From Sinanaerobacter sp. ZZT-01 (GTDB taxonomy: Bacteria > Bacillota > Clostridia > Peptostreptococcales > Anaerovoracaceae): 64,000 bases of DNA. Of the stretch, positions 34,801-41,793 are shown piece by piece; positions within the stretch are counted from its first letter, which is position 1; every line of letters begins with the position of its first letter. A model generated the notes under the pieces. That model ran no database searches. It was not told the DNA's origin and saw nothing but the letters and a program-made list of their open reading frames with translations. A program made the position numbers and the translations under genes. Location: assembly GCF_035621135.1 (NCBI RefSeq), contig NZ_CP141728.1:310001-374000 (forward strand), given 5' to 3'.

Positions 34801-37706
34801 TTACCCGTCACTGTTCCGCTTACGAAACCGAGAAAACCACCACCCCATGCTACCTCCGCGTTCGTTGGAGCGGACGCGCCGCTGTTCACAACAAGGTAAT
34901 ACGCCGTACCCGCCTTGTCGGTGGTAAAGCCGATTGTAGCCGCCGTGTCGCTTGTGCGGTTTACGCTCCCCGCCGAAAGCACAGGCGGTACATACGCCGC
35001 CGCCGGTATTTTTAACGGGGTGCTGATATTATTCGCCGAATCCTCCACGACCACATAAATATCTTTCGCTCCCGCCGTCAACGTAACGGCTTTGCCCGCC
35101 ACTGCTCCGCTTACGGAACCGAGAGAAGTACCCGCTTTTACCGCCATGCTCGTTGGAGCGGACGCGCCGCTGTTCACAACAAGGTAATACGCTGTACCCG
35201 CCTTGTCGGTGGTAAAGCCGATTGTAGCCGCTGTGTCGCTTGCACGTTGTACATTTCCCGCCGAAAGCACAGGCGGCGCGACATACGCCGCCGCCGGGAT
35301 TTTTAGCGTGGTGCTGATGTTACCCGCCGAATCCTCCACGACCACATAAATATCTTTCGCCCCCGCCGTCAGAGTAACGTCTTTGCCCGTCACAATTCCG
35401 CTTACGGAACCGAGAGAAGTACCCGCTTTTACCGCCATGCTCGTTGGAGCGGACGCGCCGCTGTTCACAACAAGGTAATACGCTGTACCCGCCTTGTCGG
35501 TGGTAAAGCCGATTGTACCCGCCGTGTCGTTTGTGCGGTTTACGTTTCCTGCCGAAAGCACAGGCGATATGACGTCAAGTCCAAACTTTAAGTATTTGTA
35601 GGTTGCGATATTCGCCGCGTTGTAGGCGACCGAACCGCTCCCATCGTAATTCGTGCTTGCCCCGCCCTGCACTCCGCTGTCCAACGTCGGCGCAGATGTC
35701 ATTGCTCTGCTGGAGCCTTGGATAATAATGGTTGTTCCATTTTGAATCGTTGCGTTGACGTGGTCAATCGCAATACCGCCAGTCCACGTCGCGCTCACCG
35801 TTCCGCCCGATATATTCAATTGGCCGGCGGAACCGGTTTCACCACAAATCGCTTTCCCATTCACCCCTGTCGCGCTCACTGTTCCACCGGAAATATTTAC
35901 GGTTCCGTTTTGGCTGTATATAGCATAATTGGCAAACCCAATCCCAATCACCGTTCCGCCGGTAATATTTAAGGTTTTATTACCGCCGACCCAAATCGCA
36001 ACACTTTCAGTACTCCCTGCCGTTCGCACCGTGCCGCCGGAAAGGTTCACGGTGCCGGTACCTTTGGCATAAATCGTCCCCATTGCGTTGCTGGTCACCA
36101 TTCCGCCGCTTTGGCTGTCGGTAATGGTCAGCGTACCGCTGCCCAAATATTCAATGGCAGAAACAGAACCGCCGGCAAGCGTTCTGCCGTTTAGGTCAAT
36201 GGTGATGTTATAGTTACAAGTGCCGGGAATAGTGAGTTTTCCAGCCGTATCGATGTAACTGTCGGAAAGTTTCAAATCCAAATCGCCTATCGCACCGGTT
36301 ATGGCAGACTGGAGAGCTGTGCGGTCGGCAACTTCCGTAAGCACAGGCGGTGTGGAGGCAGACTCCACCTTGATATATTTGTAGGTTGCGAGATTCGCCG
36401 CATTATACGCAACCGCACTGCCTCCGTTCTTATTGGTGCTTGCAGTAACCGTGCAGTTCGCATAGTCCGAAGTCGTCAAGGTTCCATCCAGTGCCTTTGC
36501 ATCACTTTTGACTGTCACCGTGCCGCTCGTGACGGCTACCGCGCCGGATATGCCTACCTGAGTTCCGACAGCATTAACCACGCCCTCGGAGACTGTGACG
36601 GGGCCTTCTGCTGCGTTTGTGTGCAATCCTGTTTTTCCGACTGCAGTTACCTCGCCATCGTTAATCGTGAAACCGTTGGTTGCTATCATTCCATAAGAAA
36701 TAGGTGCATCGGTGCTCGCTGACGCTTCTACTCCTTCATTGGAAATCGTTATATCGCCATTGGAGGCTATGGCGATGGAGGTCTGGGTTGCTACTGCGCT
36801 GGCAGCCGTAACCCTTCCGCCTTCAATTGTGATACTTCCTGCACTGTATATGCCGGCGCTAAACTTTCCTGTGCCGCCGCTGACATACAGACTGCCGCTG
36901 CCGGAAAGGTTCAGCGTGCCACCGGTATAGATACCGATGCTGGCGCTACCGGTCTGGTTTTGTCCCAGGACGGTGTTGCTTCCCACCATCTCAATCTTCA
37001 GAGCAGTATCGGCGTAAATGCCGTAATAGGCGGTAGTACTACCGTCAATCCATGTCTCATTATGCGCTGCGTTGATGGTCGCATTGTCAAGAGTAAGTGT
37101 GCTTGTGTCAGGGTCATAGGTGATGGTTGCGCCCTCATAATTCGCTGCGTCTAGCACATCGTCCTTGTTGGTGTCGGTCACCTGCACGCCGCCCACCCAT
37201 ATATTGTAGGTTGTGGCAGACAGGGGGCTTGCCATCCCCCGCGCCGCCGCAATTGGCAGCGTTTCGTCCACCGTCACGGTAAGCTCCGGTAGCGGGGCAG
37301 AGACCGTGTAACCCTCTATCACCGGCGTAAAGACATAAACACCCTCGGTGTTTGGGTCGTAAAAAGGCGAATCCCATGTCACCGGAATATTCACAGTGGT
37401 TTCTTCCCATTCAGGCTCAGCAGCCGTTGTAGGAGTTGCCGTTTCCGGGCTGCCGGAATCCTGTGTGGGATTTTCAGCGGCAGGCACAGCTGTCCGCACT
37501 GTGGCGGCCAGCGTTTCGGGCAATTCCAAATTCTCGCTGGATGTGCCCAGTGATACTGTTTTTTCTGTTTCTGAAAGCGGTGCAAAGCTGATAATTTCTC
37601 CGCTCCCGCCAATGGTCGTATGTATTTCTTCCGCCATTGCCGATACCGGCAGCATGGTCACAATCATGCACAGCGCAAGAAACATACTTAATAGTCGTTT
37701 GTTCAT
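31824..37706 (-). CDS. Giant SLH/LysM surface protein 1
   Basis: A 1960-aa secreted protein with AAGGAGGGACAG before the ATG. Signal peptide at 1-26 (FLALCMIVTMLPVSAMA). Residues about 165-700 are Gly/Ser/Thr-rich with right-handed beta-helix-like repeats (NISGGTVSATG, NLSGGTVRTAG). Three near-identical 96-97-residue repeats follow (about 714-1000), then MBG/Ig-like domains, a Flg_new-type domain (GWYTAASGGTQIS, about 1355-1425) and a Gly/Ser linker. Three SLH motifs (about 1675-1858; FTDIAGHWAKGDIE) should bind secondary cell-wall polymer. A cell-wall-binding-repeat-like segment (GWSMNDSGKWMYFKDG) and a LysM (YTVQKGDSFWSISRKL) end the protein. SLH plus LysM gives two wall anchors. Its start overlaps the zinc-ribbon gene stop. 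Likely an adhesin or surface-layer-associated protein. Confidence 0.92.
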   Translation of the reverse strand: MNKRLLSMFLALCMIVTMLPVSAMAEEIHTTIGGSGEIISFAPLSETEKTVSLGTSSENLELPETLAATVRTAVPAAENPTQDSGSPETATPTTAAEPEWEETTVNIPVTWDSPFYDPNTEGVYVFTPVIEGYTVSAPLPELTVTVDETLPIAAARGMASPLSATTYNIWVGGVQVTDTNKDDVLDAANYEGATITYDPDTSTLTLDNATINAAHNETWIDGSTTAYYGIYADTALKIEMVGSNTVLGQNQTGSASIGIYTGGTLNLSGSGSLYVSGGTGKFSAGIYSAGSITIEGGRVTAASAVATQTSIAIASNGDITISNEGVEASASTDAPISYGMIATNGFTINDGEVTAVGKTGLHTNAAEGPVTVSEGVVNAVGTQVGISGAVAVTSGTVTVKSDAKALDGTLTTSDYANCTVTASTNKNGGSAVAYNAANLATYKYIKVESASTPPVLTEVADRTALQSAITGAIGDLDLKLSDSYIDTAGKLTIPGTCNYNITIDLNGRTLAGGSVSAIEYLGSGTLTITDSQSGGMVTSNAMGTIYAKGTGTVNLSGGTVRTAGSTESVAIWVGGNKTLNITGGTVIGIGFANYAIYSQNGTVNISGGTVSATGVNGKAICGETGSAGQLNISGGTVSATWTGGIAIDHVNATIQNGTTIIIQGSSRAMTSAPTLDSGVQGGASTNYDGSGSVAYNAANIATYKYLKFGLDVISPVLSAGNVNRTNDTAGTIGFTTDKAGTAYYLVVNSGASAPTSMAVKAGTSLGSVSGIVTGKDVTLTAGAKDIYVVVEDSAGNISTTLKIPAAAYVAPPVLSAGNVQRASDTAATIGFTTDKAGTAYYLVVNSGASAPTSMAVKAGTSLGSVSGAVAGKAVTLTAGAKDIYVVVEDSANNISTPLKIPAAAYVPPVLSAGSVNRTSDTAATIGFTTDKAGTAYYLVVNSGASAPTNAEVAWGGGFLGFVSGTVTGKAVTLTVGAKDIYVVVFDLAGNISAPLKIEAAAYAKETPTKSDLVYSLTAVDYDGTAKPVSVTAAYGKNLGTITVLYDSGSGISTSAPINAGTYTVKVNIAGSAEYNAATGLELGNYTINKVVYTGTTTVLASVLVSGQTGATVTLPALPIGASYGSPTSGGAITMTNMSVAGNTLTYTAPASTAGQTGTMTIPVTGATNYNDYSIVVTVTYTAKIPQAISYANATVAKTYGDAKFVNTLTQTAVNGAITYESDDTSVATVNATTGEVTIVSVGDGSATITATAAETSSHAQATASYTVTVSKKALTLKAEDTSMTKGDALPTFTYTATGLVNGDTVTTAPTMSTTADGTAIGTFDITISGGVVANAASYTITYTKGILTVTAVPDYTVTFNPNGGTVSETSRSVASGTAVGTLPTPTRSGSYSFDGWYTAASGGTQISVGTTVSANVTYYAHWTYTGGGGSGGGGGSSSNDNSSLVIVTPPAPDKPNSPTQGEIKVPGIVDGKGNVTVSLTDKTVTDAFNKALAEAKKNDTEQNGITVVLRVDTGNKTGSNVTVNLPKAVQDTIIAKKIVNTIVVVDNPDIRVGMDLATVQEINKQAKSDVNITATRGDSSKLTGDAKKAIGSRPVFDLKVNYGNGKEVSSFGAGSVSVTIPYTLGANEKAGNVQAVYVDAKGKVHWLTNSVYDSVEKVLRFSTDHFSTYGIGYKQTNTAFTDIAGHWAKGDIELVVSRGLFSGTSETKFSPNTTMTRGMFVTALGRLANADVSGYTKSSFTDVKGDAYYMGYIEWASKNNIVNGTGNNKFAPDQSITREQMAVIMSNYAKTIGYTLPKVHIENIFTDNAKISTYAKEAVKQMQMAGVISGKSGNLFDPQSTATRAEVSAVLRRFVELAISSDTAQGWSMNDSGKWMYFKDGKPLTGKQDIDGVTYTFDQYGVTADVPKNLRYTTYTVQKGDSFWSISRKLGCPMSELERLNNKSRFSLILPGDVLRVPEK
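34705..35564 (-). repeat. Three tandem 288-291-bp coding repeats in SLH protein 1
   Basis: Units begin at the motif PVLSAGNVNRTNDT and variants, with boundaries at about 35564, 35273 and 34985 (marker GCCGAAAGCACAGG at 35551, 35260 and 34972). Each encodes a domain with GFTTDKAGTAYYLVV and AKDIYVVVEDSAGN. Near-identity suggests recent expansion and possible copy-number variation by slippage or recombination. Confidence 0.85.
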
Positions 37707-37882
37707 AAGGTCTGTCCCTCCTTGATCTCTAAACTTGTTTTTCCTTGTTCCAAAAGTTTTTCCAGCATCCCGATTTCTTCCTCAGTGGCGGGGCGAATAT
37801 GGGGCTTCTCGCAGGAGGGGCATTCCGCTACCGCTCCTGCCCGACAGAATAAAAAGCCGCAGTCCTCGCAGGCGTAAGTCAT
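37703..37882 (-). CDS. Small zinc-ribbon protein
   Basis: A 59-aa protein from the ATG at 37882 (AAAGGGGGG upstream). Two cysteine pairs, CEDCGFLFC and CPSCEKPHI, form a rubredoxin-like zinc ribbon, followed by a short helical tail with EEIGMLEKLLEQG. Cytosolic, no catalytic motif. It overlaps the SLH protein 1 start by 4 nt and follows the SHOCT gene, so it is part of the same operon. Function unknown. Confidence 0.7.
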   Translation of the reverse strand: MTYACEDCGFLFCRAGAVAECPSCEKPHIRPATEEEIGMLEKLLEQGKTSLEIKEGQTL

Positions 37883-37920
37883 GTCATGCCCCCCTTTCCG
37901 CATAGACACAGCGATTTTCT

Positions 37921-38829
37921 TCAAATCCCAAGGAGATGCTTTTTCTTTGCCTCAAACTCCTGCTGGGAAATCACGCCGTCCTCCATGAGCACCTTGTATT
38001 TTTTGATTTCTTCGATGGCATCGGCAGGCGGGGCAATGTTGGTATGTAACGCCCCCATTCCCATCATACCGGGGCCAATAGACTGCTCGGCTGCGCCGGG
38101 GAAGGCCACCGTCCTAAGTGCCGCCGCCAACTTTTCAATTTCTTCTATGCTTTGCTGATAGGAGCGGAGGTAGTTGTTCACATCCGGGAGGGTGTTGTTA
38201 AACCGAGGGCCGTCCATATCACATTTGAGCACCGTCCAGTAGGGGTGGTCAAAATGCAGCTCCATGTGAAACGCCTGAAAGGGTTCGGGAATATCAAAAT
38301 ACGGTACCGAAGCGGAGTTGTTTACCTTGCCGTCGTCCAACCGGTCAAGGGTTCGTGCCATCCGCTTGCTCGCCGCAAACTGTGCGATTTGCGGTGCCAT
38401 CGACATAGCCCGCTCGGTTACGGTGCTGGCGTAGCGGCGGATACCCGCTGCCGATCCCTCAAACAGAGGGGTGTTGTCCTCTTTGATGGTAAAGGATTTT
38501 AGCTGTTTGCCTTCAAACACGGTCTTGTCCGGCTGTTTGCTCATGCAAAACCACTTGTTCTGGTAATCAAAGATGATTTTGGTATCCCAAAGGCCAAAGT
38601 CTATCTGTTCCGAAATCACAAACTGATCTTTTAGCAGCTTGTTTTGGTCGTAAAACATCAAATATTCCTTGAAGTCCTGCATGGTCAAATTCAGTTCTTT
38701 CTCGGTCTGTATATCAAGTTTGCCGTGACAGGTATCACAAATATATTCACCCTCGATTTTCGTTGGCAGAAACCATGAAATCTTGCCGCCGCAGATGGGG
38801 CAAGGGGGTTTTTTAGAAAATAAGCCCAT
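37921..38829 (-). CDS. Zinc-ribbon and SHOCT domain protein
   Basis: A 302-aa protein with GGAGGAAATACAT before the ATG. The N-terminus has two CxxC pairs (CPICGGKISWFL, CDTCHGKL), resembling DUF4428. The centre is a mixed region that I cannot assign (YQNKWFCMSKQPDKTVFEGK). The end is a SHOCT motif: IEEIKKYKVLMEDGVISQQE followed by FEAKKKHLLG. SHOCT ends often mediate oligomerisation or membrane-protein contacts. It lies between DUF2207 and zinc-ribbon genes in an operon with LemA, suggesting a membrane-associated assembly. Confidence 0.75.
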   Translation of the reverse strand: MGLFSKKPPCPICGGKISWFLPTKIEGEYICDTCHGKLDIQTEKELNLTMQDFKEYLMFYDQNKLLKDQFVISEQIDFGLWDTKIIFDYQNKWFCMSKQPDKTVFEGKQLKSFTIKEDNTPLFEGSAAGIRRYASTVTERAMSMAPQIAQFAASKRMARTLDRLDDGKVNNSASVPYFDIPEPFQAFHMELHFDHPYWTVLKCDMDGPRFNNTLPDVNNYLRSYQQSIEEIEKLAAALRTVAFPGAAEQSIGPGMMGMGALHTNIAPPADAIEEIKKYKVLMEDGVISQQEFEAKKKHLLGI

Positions 38830-38859
38830 ATGTATTTCCTCCGTATATGTAGTAAGTGA

Positions 38860-40545
38860 TTATCTCGTTCCGCCGCCCGAACCGCCGCCGATGGAGCCGC
38901 CGCCCCCTCCAAGGGAAGCAAATCCACCGCCTCCGCCGCTTCGCTTTTCCTGTATGCGCCGTTCCTCGGCTTTCTTCATATTGGTGTAAAGTAGGTAGTG
39001 GTAGGAATAGGCGGTTGCCATGCTCCCACTGTAATCGGTCAGCTCGGCAGAAATTTGCGGGTATAGTGCTTTCATCTGCTCCGCCACCTGATCGGCGATG
39101 CCAAACAGCATGGCATAGGTCAGCAGTTCCCGCCAAATCGGCATTTCCTTGACACCTCTTTCGGCAATCAATGAAAAATCCGTCAAATACCGTTTCAGCC
39201 CCATCAGCTCGCCCAGCTCCTGCTCCCCGGCAGGGGTCAGGTCGGTGAGCTTGGCAGGCATATCCCACCGTTTCAGGCAGTGCTTTTGGTTCAAATAGGT
39301 TCTGCCCGCGCTGTCGCATTTCTGTATGTAGGTACGCAGTAGCTTGTCGTTTTGACTTGCAAGGCGTTCCAGCTCCCTTGGCTGCAAAATGGAGTCCAAA
39401 CCGGCCGCGCCCTCCAACACCGTATAAAGGTACTCGTCATATTCGTTCATACTGCTATGATTGCTGCCCACCAGCCGCAGGCTCACTGTTTCGCGGGTTT
39501 GTCCCATAAATCCGATTTCCTGTGTTTCCACCGGGGACAGGCAGCCAAGCTCTATCAGCCGCAGCATCCCTGTGGAGAGAATGGCACCATCCTCACACAC
39601 ATCAAACAGCCGTCCCAGCGCATAGGTGGCGCTCAGATTGCCGCCGTTGGGAATATCCCTGAAATACCCGAACCGTTCTGTAAACTGTTTCCGTTTTTTC
39701 TCTGCACGTTTCTTTTTCATCCTGAAAAACCAAATCATCAGGCCGATGGGAAGTCCGACGGATAAAAGCATCGTGACAATCGCTTCAAATGTGGATACTT
39801 CTTCGCCGGTATCATCGTAATCGCTGCCTGAAAAGGCAGTTTCTTTTACTTCCTCAAAGCTGCCCTGCTCTTGCCGTGAGGGGGACAGGATTCCTTTCTC
39901 CAGAGAAAACAGTACCGTCACATGGTTTTCGGGAGCAATAGGGCTTTCCGTGTAGGCCAGAATAGCGCCGTCTAAAAATTCCACCTGTCCGTCATAGCCA
40001 AACCCCCATATGTCGGCGGTTTCATCGGTGATGGGTGTGCCGTCCGCCAGCCGGATTTCAACCTTCACATCGGTGGGAGTGGTGTTCATCCCATCGTTTA
40101 CAAATCGGAAGTTTACGCCGTCCCTGTCGCTGTAACCGCCCACCGCATTGTCCAGCTTATATTCAATCACATAGCGGTTTTGTCCATATCGGCTGATGCC
40201 AAAGCAGATTTCATACCCGCTGTCCGTATCATGGATGCCGCATTTTCTCGCCTTTTCTTCAAAGCTCCAGTCAATATTCCAATCCGAAACCGTCTCATAA
40301 CTCCCGTTTTGGTCGGAGACTGTAAGCTGGCTGGCGGTCAGATAGTCGGGTGCGTTCATGGGAATGTAGCTTTCGGTTCCCTCGTTAAAATCTCCCTCCC
40401 ACACCTGTGTCACATACATGGAGCCGTCCTCGTAAATGACCACCTGAATATCCATGGTATTGACCTGATTTGCTGCAAAAGCCGGGAGAGGGAGGGCAAA
40501 TAATAAGGCAAAGCATAGAATCAGTCCGCTTACTTTTTTGCGCAT
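38860..40545 (-). CDS. DUF2207 membrane protein
   Basis: A 561-aa protein from the ATG at 40545 (GAGGTG upstream). Signal peptide LILCFALLFALPLPAFA. The extracellular DUF2207 domain (about 25-230) has MDIQVVIYEDGSMYVTQVW and VIEYKLDNAVGGYSDRDGVN. A membrane segment near 245-270 (FEAIVTMLLSVGLPIGLMIWFF) leads to a basic cytoplasmic region with a winged-helix-like part. The C-terminus is a Gly/Ser tail (SGGGGGFASLGGGGGSIGG). DUF2207 and LemA genes are commonly adjacent in bacteria; the pair is thought to form a membrane complex of unknown role. Its 5' end follows the LemA stop by translational coupling. Confidence 0.88.
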   Translation of the reverse strand: MRKKVSGLILCFALLFALPLPAFAANQVNTMDIQVVIYEDGSMYVTQVWEGDFNEGTESYIPMNAPDYLTASQLTVSDQNGSYETVSDWNIDWSFEEKARKCGIHDTDSGYEICFGISRYGQNRYVIEYKLDNAVGGYSDRDGVNFRFVNDGMNTTPTDVKVEIRLADGTPITDETADIWGFGYDGQVEFLDGAILAYTESPIAPENHVTVLFSLEKGILSPSRQEQGSFEEVKETAFSGSDYDDTGEEVSTFEAIVTMLLSVGLPIGLMIWFFRMKKKRAEKKRKQFTERFGYFRDIPNGGNLSATYALGRLFDVCEDGAILSTGMLRLIELGCLSPVETQEIGFMGQTRETVSLRLVGSNHSSMNEYDEYLYTVLEGAAGLDSILQPRELERLASQNDKLLRTYIQKCDSAGRTYLNQKHCLKRWDMPAKLTDLTPAGEQELGELMGLKRYLTDFSLIAERGVKEMPIWRELLTYAMLFGIADQVAEQMKALYPQISAELTDYSGSMATAYSYHYLLYTNMKKAEERRIQEKRSGGGGGFASLGGGGGSIGGGSGGGTR

Positions 40546-40553
40546 CGGGCACC

Positions 40554-41108
40554 TCATTTCATGCTGGGCATATCCGCCTTATCAGCCTGCTCCACAAGAT
40601 ATTCTCTTTGCCCGAAACCCAGCATCCCGGCAATGGCAGAGACCGGGAACATTCGGATTTCACGGTTCAGCTTTGTTACACTGTCGTTGTAGATCAGACG
40701 GCTGGTGCGCACCATATTTTCAAAGGTCTGCACCGCGTCCATGGTTTTGATGTAATTTTGATTGGCTTTCAGGTCGGGATACTGCTCCGTTACCATGGCA
40801 ATCCTGCCAAGGGCTTCAGAAATAACCCCTTCCTGACGCATCACATCATCCGGCGTGGATTTTGCCGTGATGACGCTTCTTCTGGATTTGATTGTCTCAA
40901 TCAACGTTTCGCTTTCGTGCTTGGCGTAGCCCTTTGTCAAATCCAAAAGGGCCGTCAGCGCATCAAAACGACTGGAAAGCTGCACCCCGATTTGGCTCAT
41001 GGCATTGCTGATATTCTCATCCAGCACCACCAGTCTGCGCTGGGTGGATATGATCCATAGAACAATGACCGCAGCAATTACGGCGATTGTGATGAAAGTT
41101 GGCAGCAT
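40554..41108 (-). CDS. lemA: LemA family protein
   Basis: A 184-aa protein from the ATG at 41108, 8 nt after AAGGAGG; the ATG at 41114 is too close to the ribosome binding site. One N-terminal membrane anchor (FITIAVIAAVIVLWIISTQR) is followed by the LemA signature: LDENISNAMSQIGVQLSSRF, then LVYD-type helices (VRTSRLIYNDSVTKLNREIR, FPVSAIAGMLGF). The C-terminal domain is a helical bundle facing outside. First gene of the LemA-DUF2207-SHOCT-zinc ribbon-SLH operon. Biochemical function not established. Confidence 0.92.
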   Translation of the reverse strand: MLPTFITIAVIAAVIVLWIISTQRRLVVLDENISNAMSQIGVQLSSRFDALTALLDLTKGYAKHESETLIETIKSRRSVITAKSTPDDVMRQEGVISEALGRIAMVTEQYPDLKANQNYIKTMDAVQTFENMVRTSRLIYNDSVTKLNREIRMFPVSAIAGMLGFGQREYLVEQADKADMPSMK

Positions 41109-41128
41109 AGTCATTTCCTCCTTTTTTG

Positions 41129-41163
41129 CAAAAGCGGATGCGGGTGTTCCGCATCCGCTTTTG
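41129..41163 (-). terminator. 15-bp hairpin between the lipoprotein and LemA genes
   Basis: CAAAAGCGGATGCGG (41129-41143) pairs perfectly with CCGCATCCGCTTTTG (41149-41163) around a 5-nt loop. It lies downstream of the lipoprotein stop and 20 nt before the LemA start. Probably a terminator that separates the LytTR-controlled lipoprotein gene from the LemA operon. Confidence 0.7.
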
Positions 41164-41211
41164 TCATGAGATTATTTTTTTATGTTTTAGCAATTTGATA
41201 AAACGCAGTGA

Positions 41212-41634
41212 TTAGTTGCTGTAGGGCTCGCTGTACTTGGCGACTAAGTTGGGCATTTCGTCCAGCATAGTCTGATACTGTTCTATAACGGCGTCAATAT
41301 CCTCTGTGCTGGTGTCTCCGTATCCGTCAAGCTCTCCAAGTCCAACCCTTGCAGAGTCCATAATGGCATATACAGCGTTCAGCTCCTGCACCGCCAGCTC
41401 GTCCTGATCCCAGCCGTTTGCCGTGACCGCTGCCGCCGCCTCTTCGTACAATGGGCCCATCTTCGCCATAATGTCTACAATTGCCGCTGCCTGCTCGGGG
41501 GTTACGTTGTCTTTCCGTTCCGCAGCGGCGGGGGTGGATGCAGGCGTGGATGTAGGGGACTCGGCATTGCCGCCGCAGGCTGCAAGGCTCAGCGCCATTG
41601 CAAGTGCCATGATAAGTACCAGTAACTTTTTCAT
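41212..41634 (-). CDS. Small secreted lipoprotein
   Basis: A 140-aa protein from the ATG at 41634 (GGAGGATTTAGAA upstream). It has a type II signal peptide, MKKLLVLIMALAMALSLAAC, with lipobox LAAC and a Gly after the cysteine. A Pro/Thr/Ser-rich linker (SPTSTPASTPAAAE) then leads to a helical domain (TPEQAAAIVDIMAKMGPLYE). The mature protein should sit on the outer face of the membrane. Function unknown. A LytTR-type direct repeat lies 91-127 nt upstream and matches that of the stalk-domain gene almost exactly, so both are probably controlled by the adjacent two-component system. Confidence 0.8.
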   Translation of the reverse strand: MKKLLVLIMALAMALSLAACGGNAESPTSTPASTPAAAERKDNVTPEQAAAIVDIMAKMGPLYEEAAAAVTANGWDQDELAVQELNAVYAIMDSARVGLGELDGYGDTSTEDIDAVIEQYQTMLDEMPNLVAKYSEPYSN

Positions 41635-41724
41635 TTCTAAATCCTCCGTTTTCTGTTGGGTTGTATAGGGCAAAGTCCCATGCGTTCACTCTATCAAAAC
41701 CCTGCCACAGAAAACCGTCTGCTG

Positions 41725-41761
41725 CATGAAACATGATTTTTTCGACATGAAACATGATTTT
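41725..41761 (-). promoter_or_regulatory. Candidate LytTR binding site, lipoprotein gene
   Basis: Two copies of CATGAAACATGATTTT start at 41725 and 41746, 21 bp apart. On the minus strand each gives ATCATGTTTCATG with a GTT core. Two direct repeats in phase by two helical turns are the usual layout of LytTR-domain sites. A conserved GATAGA-TGAAC-like -10 region follows downstream. The same 37-bp element precedes the stalk-domain gene. Confidence 0.7.
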
Positions 41762-41793
41762 GGGGGTTGGTTTGTAAAGTGTAGGCGGTGCAA

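Noticed and set aside
34705-35564. Tandem repeats considered as a CRISPR array
   Set aside because: Units are 288-291 bp, in frame and coding; no short repeat-spacer pattern. No CRISPR array or cas gene was seen in the window.
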